Shown piece by piece: positions 1 through 6,783 of a stretch of 10,444 nt of DNA. The stretch lies in the NCBI GenBank assembly GCA_934630995.1, contig CAKTXU010000033.1, forward strand, positions 1-10,444, written 5' to 3'. Origin of the DNA: an uncultured Eubacteriales bacterium (GTDB taxonomy: Bacteria > Bacillota > Clostridia > Oscillospirales > Acutalibacteraceae). Made by a program: the position numbers and the translations under genes. The stretch's first letter is position 1. The number at the start of each line of letters is the position of its first letter. The notes under the pieces are model-generated. The model worked only from the letters and a program-made list of their open reading frames with translations, was not told the DNA's origin and did not search any database.

Positions 1-97
1 GGGTGATGCCGCTCAGGGTGGCCAGCCGGTTTAAGGATATCCCCCGGTCGGCGCACAGCTCGAGAATGCGCTCTCTGATGGCCTCTCCTATATCCAT
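1..97 (-). CDS. XRE-family helix-turn-helix regulator, N-terminal fragment (gene runs off the left edge)
   Basis: Reading the minus strand from the ATG at 97-95 gives 32 residues beginning MDIGEAIRERILELC and ending NRLATLSGIT. This is the first part of a lambda-repressor-like (HTH_3/XRE) DNA-binding domain: a first helix, then the turn into the 'S-x-N-x-L-A-x-x-S-G-I' recognition segment usual in small Firmicute regulators. A ribosome binding site GGGAGAG lies at 108-102, four bases before the ATG, which supports this start. The gene is divergent from the small Cys4 protein at 269-487. The space between holds two palindromic operator-like sites, so autoregulation together with control of the neighbour is a reasonable inference. 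The rest of the protein, and any effector or dimerisation part, lies outside the window. The family is fairly sure; the target is unknown. Confidence 0.8.
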   Translation of the reverse strand, partial: MDIGEAIRERILELCADRGISLNRLATLSGIT

Positions 98-184
98 GGT
101 TCTCTCCCATTCCGAAGGAAAACTGGAAAACTCCTTCAATCACGGTTTCCCCTTCTATACTAACCAAAATGAGTTACCTATATT

Positions 185-198
185 ACCTCAATTGGGTT
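185..198. promoter_or_regulatory. Operator-like imperfect palindrome, copy 1
   Basis: ACCTCAATTGGGTT differs from the perfect palindrome at 237-250 at only two symmetrically placed positions, and keeps the core CTCAATTG. It sits upstream of the -35 element of the plus-strand promoter, on the side facing the XRE regulator. A lone half-site TGAGTTA is seen at 170-176. Spaced copies in a divergent promoter region suggest cooperative binding of one regulator, most simply the divergent XRE protein. This is inference only. Confidence 0.5.
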
Positions 199-206
199 GA
201 ATGTCG

Positions 207-235
207 TTGACTTTTCACTTTTTTCGACATATAAT
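207..235 (+). promoter_or_regulatory. Sigma-A promoter of the small Cys4 protein gene
   Basis: TTGACT at 207-212 and a perfect TATAAT at 230-235 are separated by 17 bases, a near-consensus housekeeping promoter. Transcription should start near 242, inside the palindrome at 237-250. That leaves a leader of about 27 bases before the ATG at 269. With so good a promoter, expression is probably set by repression. Confidence 0.75.
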
Positions 236-236
236 A

Positions 237-250
237 AACTCAATTGAGTT
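237..250. promoter_or_regulatory. Operator-like perfect 14-bp palindrome, copy 2
   Basis: AACTCAATTGAGTT is a perfect palindrome placed just after the -10 element and over the expected start of transcription. This is where a repressor would block RNA polymerase. It is the better-conserved partner of the site at 185-198; the two centres are 52 bases apart, about five helical turns. Confidence 0.6.
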
Positions 251-268
251 AATATGGAGAGTGAACCC

Positions 269-487
269 ATGAATTGCTGTCTAAGCTGTTGGAATGAGCG
301 GGAGGATCTAAAGCTGTCGGAGGACGATGTGATGCTGACTAGAACGCGGCAGCCGTGTTCCGTGTGCGGCGAATACCGCCATCTGATAACGACCGCCCGT
401 CCCGGCCTGCTGGATAGACTATGGAACCACCGGAGACGGAAAAAGAGAACAAAACATAAACATAAAAAAACGCCCGTGCTCCCCTGA
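269..487 (+). CDS. Small Cys4 (zinc-ribbon-like) protein of unknown function, basic C-terminus
   Basis: The 72-residue product starts MNCCLSCWNE. It has two CxxC pairs (C4/C7 and C30/C33, the latter CSVCGEYRHLI), the spacing of a small zinc knuckle or ribbon. Residues 55-67 are almost wholly basic (RRRKKR, then KHKHKK), suggesting nucleic-acid or membrane-surface contact. The ATG at 269 is chosen over the in-frame ATG at 254 because a GGAGAG site at 256-261 stands seven bases before it, and the 254 codon would lie only about a dozen bases from the predicted transcript start with no binding site. The stop codon (485-487) lies inside the terminator hairpin, so the last codons, including part of the lysine run, are shared with that RNA structure. 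The gene is divergent from an XRE regulator. I do not recognise a named family and assign no function. Confidence 0.6.
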   Translation: MNCCLSCWNEREDLKLSEDDVMLTRTRQPCSVCGEYRHLITTARPGLLDRLWNHRRRKKRTKHKHKKTPVLP

Positions 488-507
488 GAAGGAGACGGAC
501 GTTTTTT
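465..507. terminator. Bidirectional intrinsic terminator
   Basis: An A6 run (465-470), a left arm beginning CGCCCGT at 471, a loop around 483-490, a right arm GGAGACGG-ACG at 491-501, and a T6 run (502-507) form an interrupted hairpin with one mismatch and one bulged G. Because it has A on one side and T on the other, it ends the plus-strand small gene and also the minus-strand two-component operon, whose last gene stops at 517. Confidence 0.75.
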
Positions 508-516
508 ATTTAGCGC

Positions 517-2049
517 TCAATGGGATTCCAGCTCGATATAGAATTCCACCCCCGGCCCCTCGGGTCCCTGGCGGTTATAGACGCCGTAGGGCATGCCGTG
601 GGCTTTCATAATGGCGGCCACCACCGACAGGCCGATGCCGGTGCCGCCGTATTCCCGTGTGCGGGCCTTATCCACCTTATAGAAGCTCTCCCAGATACGG
701 GAGAGATCCTCCGGCGGGATATGCGTGCCGGTGTTATACACGGAGATACGCACCCGGCCTTCCTCCGCCGGGCGGATGCGCAAAATGACGCGGCCGCAGT
801 CAGGCACATGATTGAGGGCATTGGACAAATAATTGGTCAGGACGTTTTCCATCAGATAATCGTCGGCCCAGACATAGATAGGGCCGTCCGGGCGCGCGTC
901 CAGGCTGACCCGGATGCCCTTCTGCTCGAACCGGACGCTGTTTTTGGACAGCAGGCCGCGGATGAGTTCCAAAATATCGAACCGCTCGATGACCAGTTGC
1001 TCACTCCCCGCCTCCAATTGCATCAGAGCGGTCATTTTCTTCAGCAGCTCGGACATTTTCTGCGCTTCGTCCTCGATGACCCCGCAATAATATTCCCGAT
1101 TCCCCGCGCCGTCCGCAATATCCTCCTTGAGTCCCTCCGCGTAGGTCTGGATGAGGGATATCGGCGTTTTCAACTCGTGGGACACATTGGCGATGAAGGC
1201 CTTACGGGCCTCGCTCTCCTTGGTTTTGAGCTGCACGTCGCCGGCCAGCCGGGCATTGGCGGTTTTCAGGCCGGAAATGGTGGTTTCCAGGGAGGCGGCC
1301 ATGGAGTTGATACTGCTGCCCAGATGGGCCAGCTCGTCCGTCCCCTTGCCGGTATAGCGGACGTCGAAGTTCAGCCCGGCCACGCTGTCCGCGACCCGGG
1401 ACAGCTCCCGGATGGGACGGGTGAAGCTGCGGGCGATCAACAGGCTGAAAACAAGGCTGACCAGCAGAGTGACAATGCCGGATATCACCAAAAACTGATT
1501 GGTAATGCCCACGCTTTCCTCGATGGGCGCCATCGGCGTGCGCATGAGTATCGGAGAGCCGTTGGTCAGCATACCGGACAAGGTGATAAATTGACTTTTG
1601 CTCAGGGAGTCTGTGAATACCTTGACCTCGAAGGAGCCGGTGGTATAACCGGCGGCGCCGGTCAGAGCGCTCTGCATCCAGCGCTCGCCCTCTTTGCCGC
1701 CGAACCAACCGTAATAATTGATATTATACCCGTCCAGAATAGAGTACCGGAGGATAGCTGTGCTGATATTTTCATCATAGTACAGGCTTTTCAGTGTGGG
1801 CTCCACCTGTTCACCGGCGCCGTTATAGGCATCATCCAGCTTCCTGAAGGCGGCCTCAAGGGAATCCTGTTTGACGTTTTTATAGTAGGGAGAGAGCGCA
1901 AAATTGTTGAGCAGCCAGTTGAATACCAGCAGCAGGGCCAGGCAGAGCAGAACGCTGCCGAACAGTTTCCAGATAATGGAGCCCCGCGGCCTTCCCGACG
2001 GCTTGTCCGCGGCCCCTTCCGCCGGCGGCGGGACAGTATGCAGTTTCAT
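517..2049 (-). CDS. Membrane sensor histidine kinase (HAMP-HisKA-HATPase)
   Basis: The 510-residue product is a classical transmembrane kinase. In order it has a proline-rich cytoplasmic start, membrane segment 1 (about 25-47), an extracellular sensor region of about 135 residues with no domain I recognise, membrane segment 2 (about 187-207), a HAMP linker (about 207-259) beginning RSFTRPIRELS, and a dimerisation/phosphoacceptor domain with H291 in VSHELKTP. The ATP-binding domain follows, with an N box (NYLSNALNH, from 406), an F box FYKVDKAR, and a G box GGTGIGLS (about 468-475). It would autophosphorylate on H291 and pass the phosphate to the regulator encoded just upstream. The ATG at 2049 is preferred because TGAGGA at 2063-2058 stands eight bases before it. 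An in-frame GTG at 2064, overlapping the regulator's stop, would add five residues but has no binding site. The signal sensed is unknown. Confidence 0.93.
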   Translation of the reverse strand: MKLHTVPPPAEGAADKPSGRPRGSIIWKLFGSVLLCLALLLVFNWLLNNFALSPYYKNVKQDSLEAAFRKLDDAYNGAGEQVEPTLKSLYYDENISTAILRYSILDGYNINYYGWFGGKEGERWMQSALTGAAGYTTGSFEVKVFTDSLSKSQFITLSGMLTNGSPILMRTPMAPIEESVGITNQFLVISGIVTLLVSLVFSLLIARSFTRPIRELSRVADSVAGLNFDVRYTGKGTDELAHLGSSINSMAASLETTISGLKTANARLAGDVQLKTKESEARKAFIANVSHELKTPISLIQTYAEGLKEDIADGAGNREYYCGVIEDEAQKMSELLKKMTALMQLEAGSEQLVIERFDILELIRGLLSKNSVRFEQKGIRVSLDARPDGPIYVWADDYLMENVLTNYLSNALNHVPDCGRVILRIRPAEEGRVRISVYNTGTHIPPEDLSRIWESFYKVDKARTREYGGTGIGLSVVAAIMKAHGMPYGVYNRQGPEGPGVEFYIELESH

Positions 2050-2060
2050 GGGCGGTATCC

Positions 2061-2738
2061 TCACGTTTCAAATTTATAGCCGATGCCCCGGATGGTTTTG
2101 ATGCAATCCCCATAGGCACCCAGCTTACTGCGCAGCTTTTTGATGTGGGTGTCCACCGTCCGGGCATCGCCGTAATAGTCATACCGCCAGACGTTGTCGA
2201 GGATTTTATCCCGCGAGAGGGCGACCCCTTCGTTATTCATCAGATAGGTCAGCAGCTCGAATTCGGTGTAGGTCAGCTCCACGGGGCGGCCTTCCACCCG
2301 GACCTCCCGGCCGGCCATATCGACGGATAAACCGCCGACGTTTTTTTCCTGAGCCGGTTCCTCCCCGCTGCCCCGGCGGAAAACAGCCTCGATACGGGCC
2401 AGCAGAATTTTCAGGCTGAAGGGCTTCTGGATGTATTCGTCCGCGCCCAGGGAAAAGCCCTGCAGCTCGTCCTCCTCCTCCCCGCGGGCGGTCAGCATGA
2501 TGACGGGCACCCGGGATTTGGCGCGGATATGGCGGCAGACCTCCCAGCCGTCCATCCGGGGCATCATTACGTCCAGCAGGACCAAATCCGGGTTTTCAGT
2601 GGAGAATTTTTCCAGTCCCTCCACCCCGTCGGCTGCCTCCGCCGTGTCATAGCCCTTGATGCGGAGATAATCGGTGATAATCCGGCGCATGCGGATTTCA
2701 TCGTCCACTATGAGGATTTTTTTCGCGGCCGGTTCCAT
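2061..2738 (-). CDS. OmpR/PhoB-family response regulator
   Basis: The 225-residue protein has the full receiver domain: acidic pair D12-D13, phosphoacceptor D56 in LVLLDVMMP, T83, and K105 in the KPF motif. A winged-helix DNA-binding domain (about 125-225) carries LTYTEFELL, DARTVDTHIKKLRSKL and the closing TIRGIGYKF. The start ATG at 2738-2736 follows a strong AGGGAGGA site (2753-2746) by seven bases. The gene is first in a two-gene operon with the histidine kinase; the kinase start lies about 12 bases past this stop, so the two are translationally close. It is divergent from the glycosyltransferase/YfhO pair, which makes that pair a candidate target. The 11-base direct repeats at 2798-2818 suggest that it binds its own upstream region. 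The class is certain, but no named orthologue can be given. Confidence 0.95.
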   Translation of the reverse strand: MEPAAKKILIVDDEIRMRRIITDYLRIKGYDTAEAADGVEGLEKFSTENPDLVLLDVMMPRMDGWEVCRHIRAKSRVPVIMLTARGEEEDELQGFSLGADEYIQKPFSLKILLARIEAVFRRGSGEEPAQEKNVGGLSVDMAGREVRVEGRPVELTYTEFELLTYLMNNEGVALSRDKILDNVWRYDYYGDARTVDTHIKKLRSKLGAYGDCIKTIRGIGYKFET

Positions 2739-2782
2739 AGGCTTGTCCTCCCTTTCGCGCTACTGTCGGGCTGTTTTCTATC

Positions 2783-2818
2783 AGTATGGCAAACGCGTGT
2801 GAAAAACATGTGAAAAAC
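2783..2818 (-). promoter_or_regulatory. Probable regulator-binding direct repeats and weak -10 ahead of the two-component operon
   Basis: On the plus strand TGTGAAAAAC occurs twice, at 2798-2807 and 2809-2818, exactly 11 bases apart. On the minus strand this reads as tandem GTTTTTCACA boxes. OmpR/PhoB-type regulators bind direct repeats with 11-bp phasing. A weak -10, CATACT, lies at 2788-2783, with no matching -35; the repeats occupy the place of the -35, the arrangement of an activated promoter. Autoactivation by the adjacent regulator is inferred. Confidence 0.5.
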
Positions 2819-2845
2819 CGGGATTATGGATGGAGAATATTTTCA

Positions 2846-2889
2846 GGGGAGTGCACGGCCGTCCCGCAGCATTTCGGGCCTATCTCCCC
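2846..2889. other. Large interrupted inverted repeat in the divergent gap
   Basis: GGGGAG (2846-2851) pairs with CTCCCC (2884-2889), and an inner CCCG (2863-2866) pairs with CGGG (2875-2878). No T run follows on either side, so it is not an obvious terminator. It lies between the two divergent promoters and could be a regulatory structure or chance GC pairing. Confidence 0.3.
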
Positions 2890-2891
2890 AC

Positions 2892-2900
2892 TGTTATATT
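2892..2900 (+). promoter_or_regulatory. Extended -10 promoter candidate for the glycosyltransferase/YfhO pair
   Basis: TGTTATATT has the TGn extension and a -10 hexamer TATATT with five of six consensus matches. No good -35 is seen upstream (TTTCGG at 17-base spacing), as is common for extended -10 promoters. Start of transcription would be near 2907, giving a leader of about 95 bases. A second, poorer candidate is TGGTAAACT at 2959-2967. Confidence 0.4.
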
Positions 2901-3000
2901 ATACCATGGGCCAGCCGGTGTAAACAGGTTTCTTGGGATTGCAGGGTTTGGCCGAATATGGTAAACTGGGAAAAACAAGAAAATGATGGGAGGGAGCGCC

Positions 3001-3981
3001 TTGCCGCTTGCCAATAATCCGGGATGGTATACGCTGTCCATCGTGGTGCCCTGCTATAACGAGGAGGCGTCCCTACCCCTGTTCTACGACCGGCTGTCAG
3101 CCGTGACCGGTGATCTGCCGGAGGCACGGCTGGAGCTTATCCTGGTGGATGACGGCTCTGCCGATGGGACGCTGGCCGCCGCCCGGGCCCTGAGAGAACG
3201 GGATCCTCGGGTGCGGGTGCTGGCTTTTTCCCGGAATTTCGGGAAGGAGGCCGCGATGCTGGCCGGCATGGCGGCTGCGTCGGGAGATCTGATAGCCGTC
3301 ATGGACGCCGACTTGCAGGATCCCCCCTCTTTGCTACCCGAAATGATACGGGCGGTGCGGGAGGAGGGCTGGGACTGCGCCGCGGCCCGCCGGGTTTCCC
3401 GGAAAGGGGAGCCGCCGATACGCTCCTTTTTCGCTCGGCGGTTTTACCGTTTGATCAATAAGCTGTCCCGCACGGAAATCGCTGACGGGGCCCGGGATTT
3501 CCGGGTCATGACCCGTCAGGTGGTGGAGGCTATCCTCTCTCTGCCGGAGGTCAACCGCTTTTCCAAGGGGATTTTCAGCTGGGTGGGATTTCGCACCAAG
3601 TGGGTGGAATATGAGAATGTGGCCCGGGTGGCCGGAGAGACGAAATGGAGTTTTTGGAGGCTCTTCCTCTATTCCCTGGACGGCATTGTCGCCTTTTCCA
3701 CCCTGCCTCTGTCCATCGCCTCGGTGGCGGGACTGGTCTTTTGTCTGGCCTCCTTTGTCATGATTTTGGTCATCATCGTCAAGACCCTCATCTGGGGGGA
3801 TCCGGTGGGCGGCTGGCCCTCCCTGGTCTGCATCCTATTCTTCATCAGCGGCATCCAACTGTTCTGCATGGGGATCCTGGGGCAGTATCTGTCCAAAACC
3901 TATCTGGAAGCCAAACGGCGCCCCCTGTATATCCTGCGGGAGGACAGCGGGAAGCCGGAGTCCTCAAAGGAAAAGGAGTGA
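3001..3981 (+). CDS. GtrB/CsbB-like polyprenyl-phosphate glycosyltransferase (GT2)
   Basis: The 326-residue protein has an N-terminal GT-A domain: SIVVPCYNEE (13-22), VDDGSADGT (49-57), FSRNFGKEAAMLAG (76-89), and the metal-binding MDADLQDP (D102, D104). An amphipathic stretch KWSFWRLFLYSLDGI (about 215-229) leads to two C-terminal membrane segments (about 236-261 and 274-297). This is the architecture of DPM/GtrB/CsbB enzymes, which transfer a sugar from a nucleotide sugar to undecaprenyl phosphate on the inner membrane face. The TTG at 3001 is chosen because GGAGG (2989-2993) precedes it by seven bases; the upstream in-frame ATGs at 2983 and 2986 lack a binding site or overlap it. The adjoining YfhO gene, five bases downstream, is its likely partner. 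The sugar cannot be read from the sequence; GlcNAc is the B. subtilis precedent. Confidence 0.9.
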   Translation: MPLANNPGWYTLSIVVPCYNEEASLPLFYDRLSAVTGDLPEARLELILVDDGSADGTLAAARALRERDPRVRVLAFSRNFGKEAAMLAGMAAASGDLIAVMDADLQDPPSLLPEMIRAVREEGWDCAAARRVSRKGEPPIRSFFARRFYRLINKLSRTEIADGARDFRVMTRQVVEAILSLPEVNRFSKGIFSWVGFRTKWVEYENVARVAGETKWSFWRLFLYSLDGIVAFSTLPLSIASVAGLVFCLASFVMILVIIVKTLIWGDPVGGWPSLVCILFFISGIQLFCMGILGQYLSKTYLEAKRRPLYILREDSGKPESSKEKE

Positions 3982-3986
3982 CGGCG

Positions 3987-6599
3987 ATGCCTGCGGAGAG
4001 TGCATCCAGGCGCAGGCTCTGGCCGGGACTCCTGCTTTCCTTCGGCCTGGCTGCGGCCCTTCTTTTGCTGGCCTATGCCCTGCTGGGCGTTTACCCGTTT
4101 GGATCGCATATGCTATCCAAATACGATTTGTCCGACCAGTTCATCCCCCAATACTGTCATTTCTGGGATGTTCTGCACGGCAAGGCTTCCCTCTTTTTCA
4201 GTTGGGACACCGCCCTGGGAATCAATATGGCGGGCGTGGCGGGGCGCAGCGCTTTCCTCTCCCCCGTGAACCTGCTGTTTTTTCTGGCGGTGCCCCGGGA
4301 TTTCATTCTGCCCTCCATGTCCTTTTTTCTGATTATCAAGCTGGGGCTTACCTGTGTGACCTGCCACCTGTTTCTGGACAGGGTCTTTTCCCTCTCCCTT
4401 TTCTGGAGGACGGCGCTGAGCCTGTTATACGGCTTTTCCGGCTACACCTATCAATATTACGCCCATATTCATTGGCTGGACACCATGATTCTCCTGCCTC
4501 TGGTCGCTTTGGGGCTGTGGACTCTGTGCCGCGGCGGACGGGTGTGGCTGTATCTCGGCTCCCTGACCCTGTGCCTCGTGCAGGATATCTATCTGTCTTA
4601 TATGCTGTATCTGGCTCTGCTGCTCTGCGGCGGCCTGTTTATCCTGCTGGTCCGGCCGGGAAGGGACCGGGTGCCCGCGGTGTGGCGGTTCGGCTGGTCA
4701 TCGGTGGCCGCCCTGCTGCTCAGCGCGCCGGTGAGCCTGCCCGCCGTCCTCAATATCTCTTCCTCCTCCCGCTTTGCCGGCGGTCCCAATATCTCCGCCA
4801 TCCTGCAGACGGGAATCGAAACCTATCCGGAGAAGACGGGAATGCTGGTAGGCTCCGCCCTCCTTGTGACCCTGCTGTTCATCTTCCTGACCCGGCTATT
4901 CCGCCGGGAGCGCCGGATGGGCGTTTTTTTACTGGTATCCGTGCTTTTGCTGGCCCTTCCCATCCTGTTTGAAAACATCGATCTCATCTGGCACATGGGT
5001 TCCTATATGATGTTCCCCATGCGTTTCGGTTTTCTTCTGACCTTTGTCCTGGTGCTGGCCGGGGCGTATACCCTGCGCCGTGGCGGCCTCCGTCTGATCC
5101 GGCCCTCCGCCGCCCTGCCGCTGCTGCTGGGCGCGTCGGCGGCTGTGCTGACGTGCGTGGTGCTGCTTTGGTTTCAGTGCGATACGAAGGAGGGGCTTTT
5201 CCCCATTCCCCCGGGCTGGAAGTACGGGCTTCTTTTCGCACTTCTGGTTTCTGTGTATTATCTGGCTTTGCGGGTGGGACGAAGGCGGGCGTCCCTGGTT
5301 CTGGTGGGGTTGCTGCTGCTGACGGAAACGGCGGTTTACAGCGCGGGCACCTTTTCCGAATCCCTGTATCCGAATTTTGAGGAAAAGGGCTCCCACCTGA
5401 TTGCGAATGCCGTGGAAGCCCGCAAGGGGCTGGAGCTTGACGGGAATACCCGTGTGGAGCGGGTCAAGGACATGGGCGCGCAGCTGGGCACCAACTACGA
5501 TTTGAGCATGGGGGTACCGGGGCTGTCCAACTGGACCCACCTCATCGAGCCCGCCCTCCAGACGGCCATGAACCGTCTGGGCTATACCACCGTGTACACC
5601 CGTATCTGCGATCCCGGCGGGACGGCCTTCACCGACGGACTGCTGCATATAGGACAGACGATGTCCCTCCAGCCGCTGGATGGGCCGCTGTATACCGATA
5701 CCGGCCGTGAGGCGCAAGGTCTGCGGCTGTATGAAAACGCCTTTCACCCCCCCTTCGGCCTGCTGGCGCCCGCCTCTTTCGCGGAGAAAACCGCCCTGAC
5801 CAACGACTGGGTGGAAAATCAGAACCGTCTCTATGCCCTGCTGTCGGGGGAAGAGGCCCCGCTGCTGACCATTCCCGAGGCGGAAAACAGGGACGGCTCC
5901 CTCACCTTCCAGGTGAGCGGCTCACAGTACCTATATTATAAAGGGAGCTCTTCCTGGCTGCGGGTCAATGGGGAGGCGATCGCCGTTCCCTCCGCCGATC
6001 GGCCGGTCAATACCGTCTATCCGGCGATGTTAAACAACAATGTGCTGTACCTGGGATATTTTGAAAATGAGACGGTAACGGTGGAAGGGGAGTATCTGCG
6101 GGCATTGGATCTGTCTCTGCTGGATGCCCGGCGCTTGCTGGCTCTCGGGGATAAGCTGGAGGCGGAGAATACCGGTGTGTCCGTGACAGCGGGGAATGCC
6201 TCCCTGACGGTCACCATTGCCGATGCGGCACAGGAGCAATGCCTGTTCTTGCCGGTGGCGGCTTTGGACGGCTGGAGCTGCACGGTCAACGGTAAAAAAG
6301 CCGCTGCCGGTAAGGCTGCCGATATTCTGATGGCCATCCCGCTGGAGGCCGGCGACAACGTGGTGGAGCTGCGCTTTACCGCTCCCGGGCTGCTGCCCGG
6401 CTGGCTGGCGGCGGGCGGAACCGCTCTTGTCCTCTTAGCCTCCGTCCTGCTGCGCCGCCGTCTGGGCTGGCTGGTCCGCGGAGACGGCTTGGTGGAGTTC
6501 GGGTCCAGGATAGCGCTGATCACAGCGGTGGCGGCGCTTCTGTTGCTCCTCTATGCGGTGCCGGTGGCGGTGGGACTGTACCGGTACTTTATCGGATAA
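3987..6599 (+). CDS. YfhO-family polytopic membrane protein (putative surface-polymer glycosyltransferase)
   Basis: The 870-residue protein begins with a membrane segment (about 14-34). A loop follows with the family's acidic motif KYDLSDQFIPQY (D47, D50) and FFSWDTALGIN (about 70-80), then a dozen or so hydrophobic segments to about residue 450. These include HIHWLDTMILLPLVALGLW (about 160-178) and FPMRFGF (343-349). A largely soluble external region (about 455-800) and two final membrane segments (about 806-822 and 841-863) complete it. This is the layout of the YfhO family, GT-C-like enzymes. In B. subtilis YfhO works with CsbB to put GlcNAc on lipoteichoic acid. The ATG at 3987 follows AAGGAG (3973-3978) by eight bases and lies only five bases after the glycosyltransferase stop, so the two are co-translated. 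The open frame continues upstream to 3645, but that part only shadows the previous gene. The acceptor polymer is inferred, not shown. Confidence 0.88.
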   Translation: MPAESASRRRLWPGLLLSFGLAAALLLLAYALLGVYPFGSHMLSKYDLSDQFIPQYCHFWDVLHGKASLFFSWDTALGINMAGVAGRSAFLSPVNLLFFLAVPRDFILPSMSFFLIIKLGLTCVTCHLFLDRVFSLSLFWRTALSLLYGFSGYTYQYYAHIHWLDTMILLPLVALGLWTLCRGGRVWLYLGSLTLCLVQDIYLSYMLYLALLLCGGLFILLVRPGRDRVPAVWRFGWSSVAALLLSAPVSLPAVLNISSSSRFAGGPNISAILQTGIETYPEKTGMLVGSALLVTLLFIFLTRLFRRERRMGVFLLVSVLLLALPILFENIDLIWHMGSYMMFPMRFGFLLTFVLVLAGAYTLRRGGLRLIRPSAALPLLLGASAAVLTCVVLLWFQCDTKEGLFPIPPGWKYGLLFALLVSVYYLALRVGRRRASLVLVGLLLLTETAVYSAGTFSESLYPNFEEKGSHLIANAVEARKGLELDGNTRVERVKDMGAQLGTNYDLSMGVPGLSNWTHLIEPALQTAMNRLGYTTVYTRICDPGGTAFTDGLLHIGQTMSLQPLDGPLYTDTGREAQGLRLYENAFHPPFGLLAPASFAEKTALTNDWVENQNRLYALLSGEEAPLLTIPEAENRDGSLTFQVSGSQYLYYKGSSSWLRVNGEAIAVPSADRPVNTVYPAMLNNNVLYLGYFENETVTVEGEYLRALDLSLLDARRLLALGDKLEAENTGVSVTAGNASLTVTIADAAQEQCLFLPVAALDGWSCTVNGKKAAAGKAADILMAIPLEAGDNVVELRFTAPGLLPGWLAAGGTALVLLASVLLRRRLGWLVRGDGLVEFGSRIALITAVAALLLLLYAVPVAVGLYRYFIG

Positions 6600-6602
6600 A
6601 CG

Positions 6603-6628
6603 GGGCCGGGGATTTTTATCCCCGGCCC
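6603..6628 (+). terminator. Strong hairpin after yfhO-like gene (no T run)
   Basis: GGGCCGGGGAT (6603-6613) and ATCCCCGGCCC (6618-6628) form a perfect 11-bp stem with a TTTT loop, four bases after the stop codon. No T run follows, so it may protect the mRNA 3' end or assist termination at the downstream site. A second, looser inverted repeat (CTGGTGG 6643-6649 with CCACCAG 6665-6671) follows. Confidence 0.55.
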
Positions 6629-6701
6629 TCGCACATCAATCCCTGGTGGTGCTGCGCCGGCGGGCCACCAGATATGGACAAGTCTCCGCTGATATCCCGG
6701 G

Positions 6702-6727
6702 AAGCCGCAGAAACAGCGGCTTTTTTT
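6702..6727 (+). terminator. Intrinsic terminator of the glycosylation operon
   Basis: AGCCGC (6703-6708) pairs with GCGGCT (6716-6721) around a seven-base loop AGAAACA and runs into T7 (6721-6727). It separates the glycosyltransferase/YfhO pair from the ribosomal operon, so the latter needs its own promoter. Confidence 0.85.
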
Positions 6728-6780
6728 AAAAAAAGATCGCAAAAACCCTTGCTTTTTGCTGCGCGATAGTGTAAGATAAT
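6728..6780 (+). promoter_or_regulatory. Sigma-A promoter of the S10 ribosomal operon with A-rich upstream element
   Basis: TTGCTT (6749-6754) and TAAGAT (6772-6777) are 17 bases apart. An overlapping GATAAT at 6775-6780 matches the -10 better but would need a 20-base spacer. A-runs at 6728-6734 and 6741-6745 sit just upstream of the -35 like an UP element, as expected for a very active ribosomal promoter. Start of transcription would be near 6784, giving a leader of about 320 bases to rpsJ. Confidence 0.65.
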
Positions 6781-6783
6781 CAG

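Noticed and set aside
520..2079. 519-codon open frame on the plus strand opposite the histidine kinase
   Set aside because: It mirrors the GC-rich kinase gene. The kinase shows all catalytic motifs, whereas the opposite frame has no start signal or recognisable domain.
2959..2967. TGGTAAACT as main promoter of the glycosyltransferase operon
   Set aside because: Its hexamer matches the -10 consensus less well than TGTTATATT at 2892-2900, and the paired TTGCAG is a weak -35; kept only as a secondary possibility.
3645..3986. Upstream extension of the YfhO reading frame into the glycosyltransferase gene
   Set aside because: The region is coding in another frame for conserved glycosyltransferase residues and its membrane segments; the ATG at 3987 has a proper ribosome binding site.
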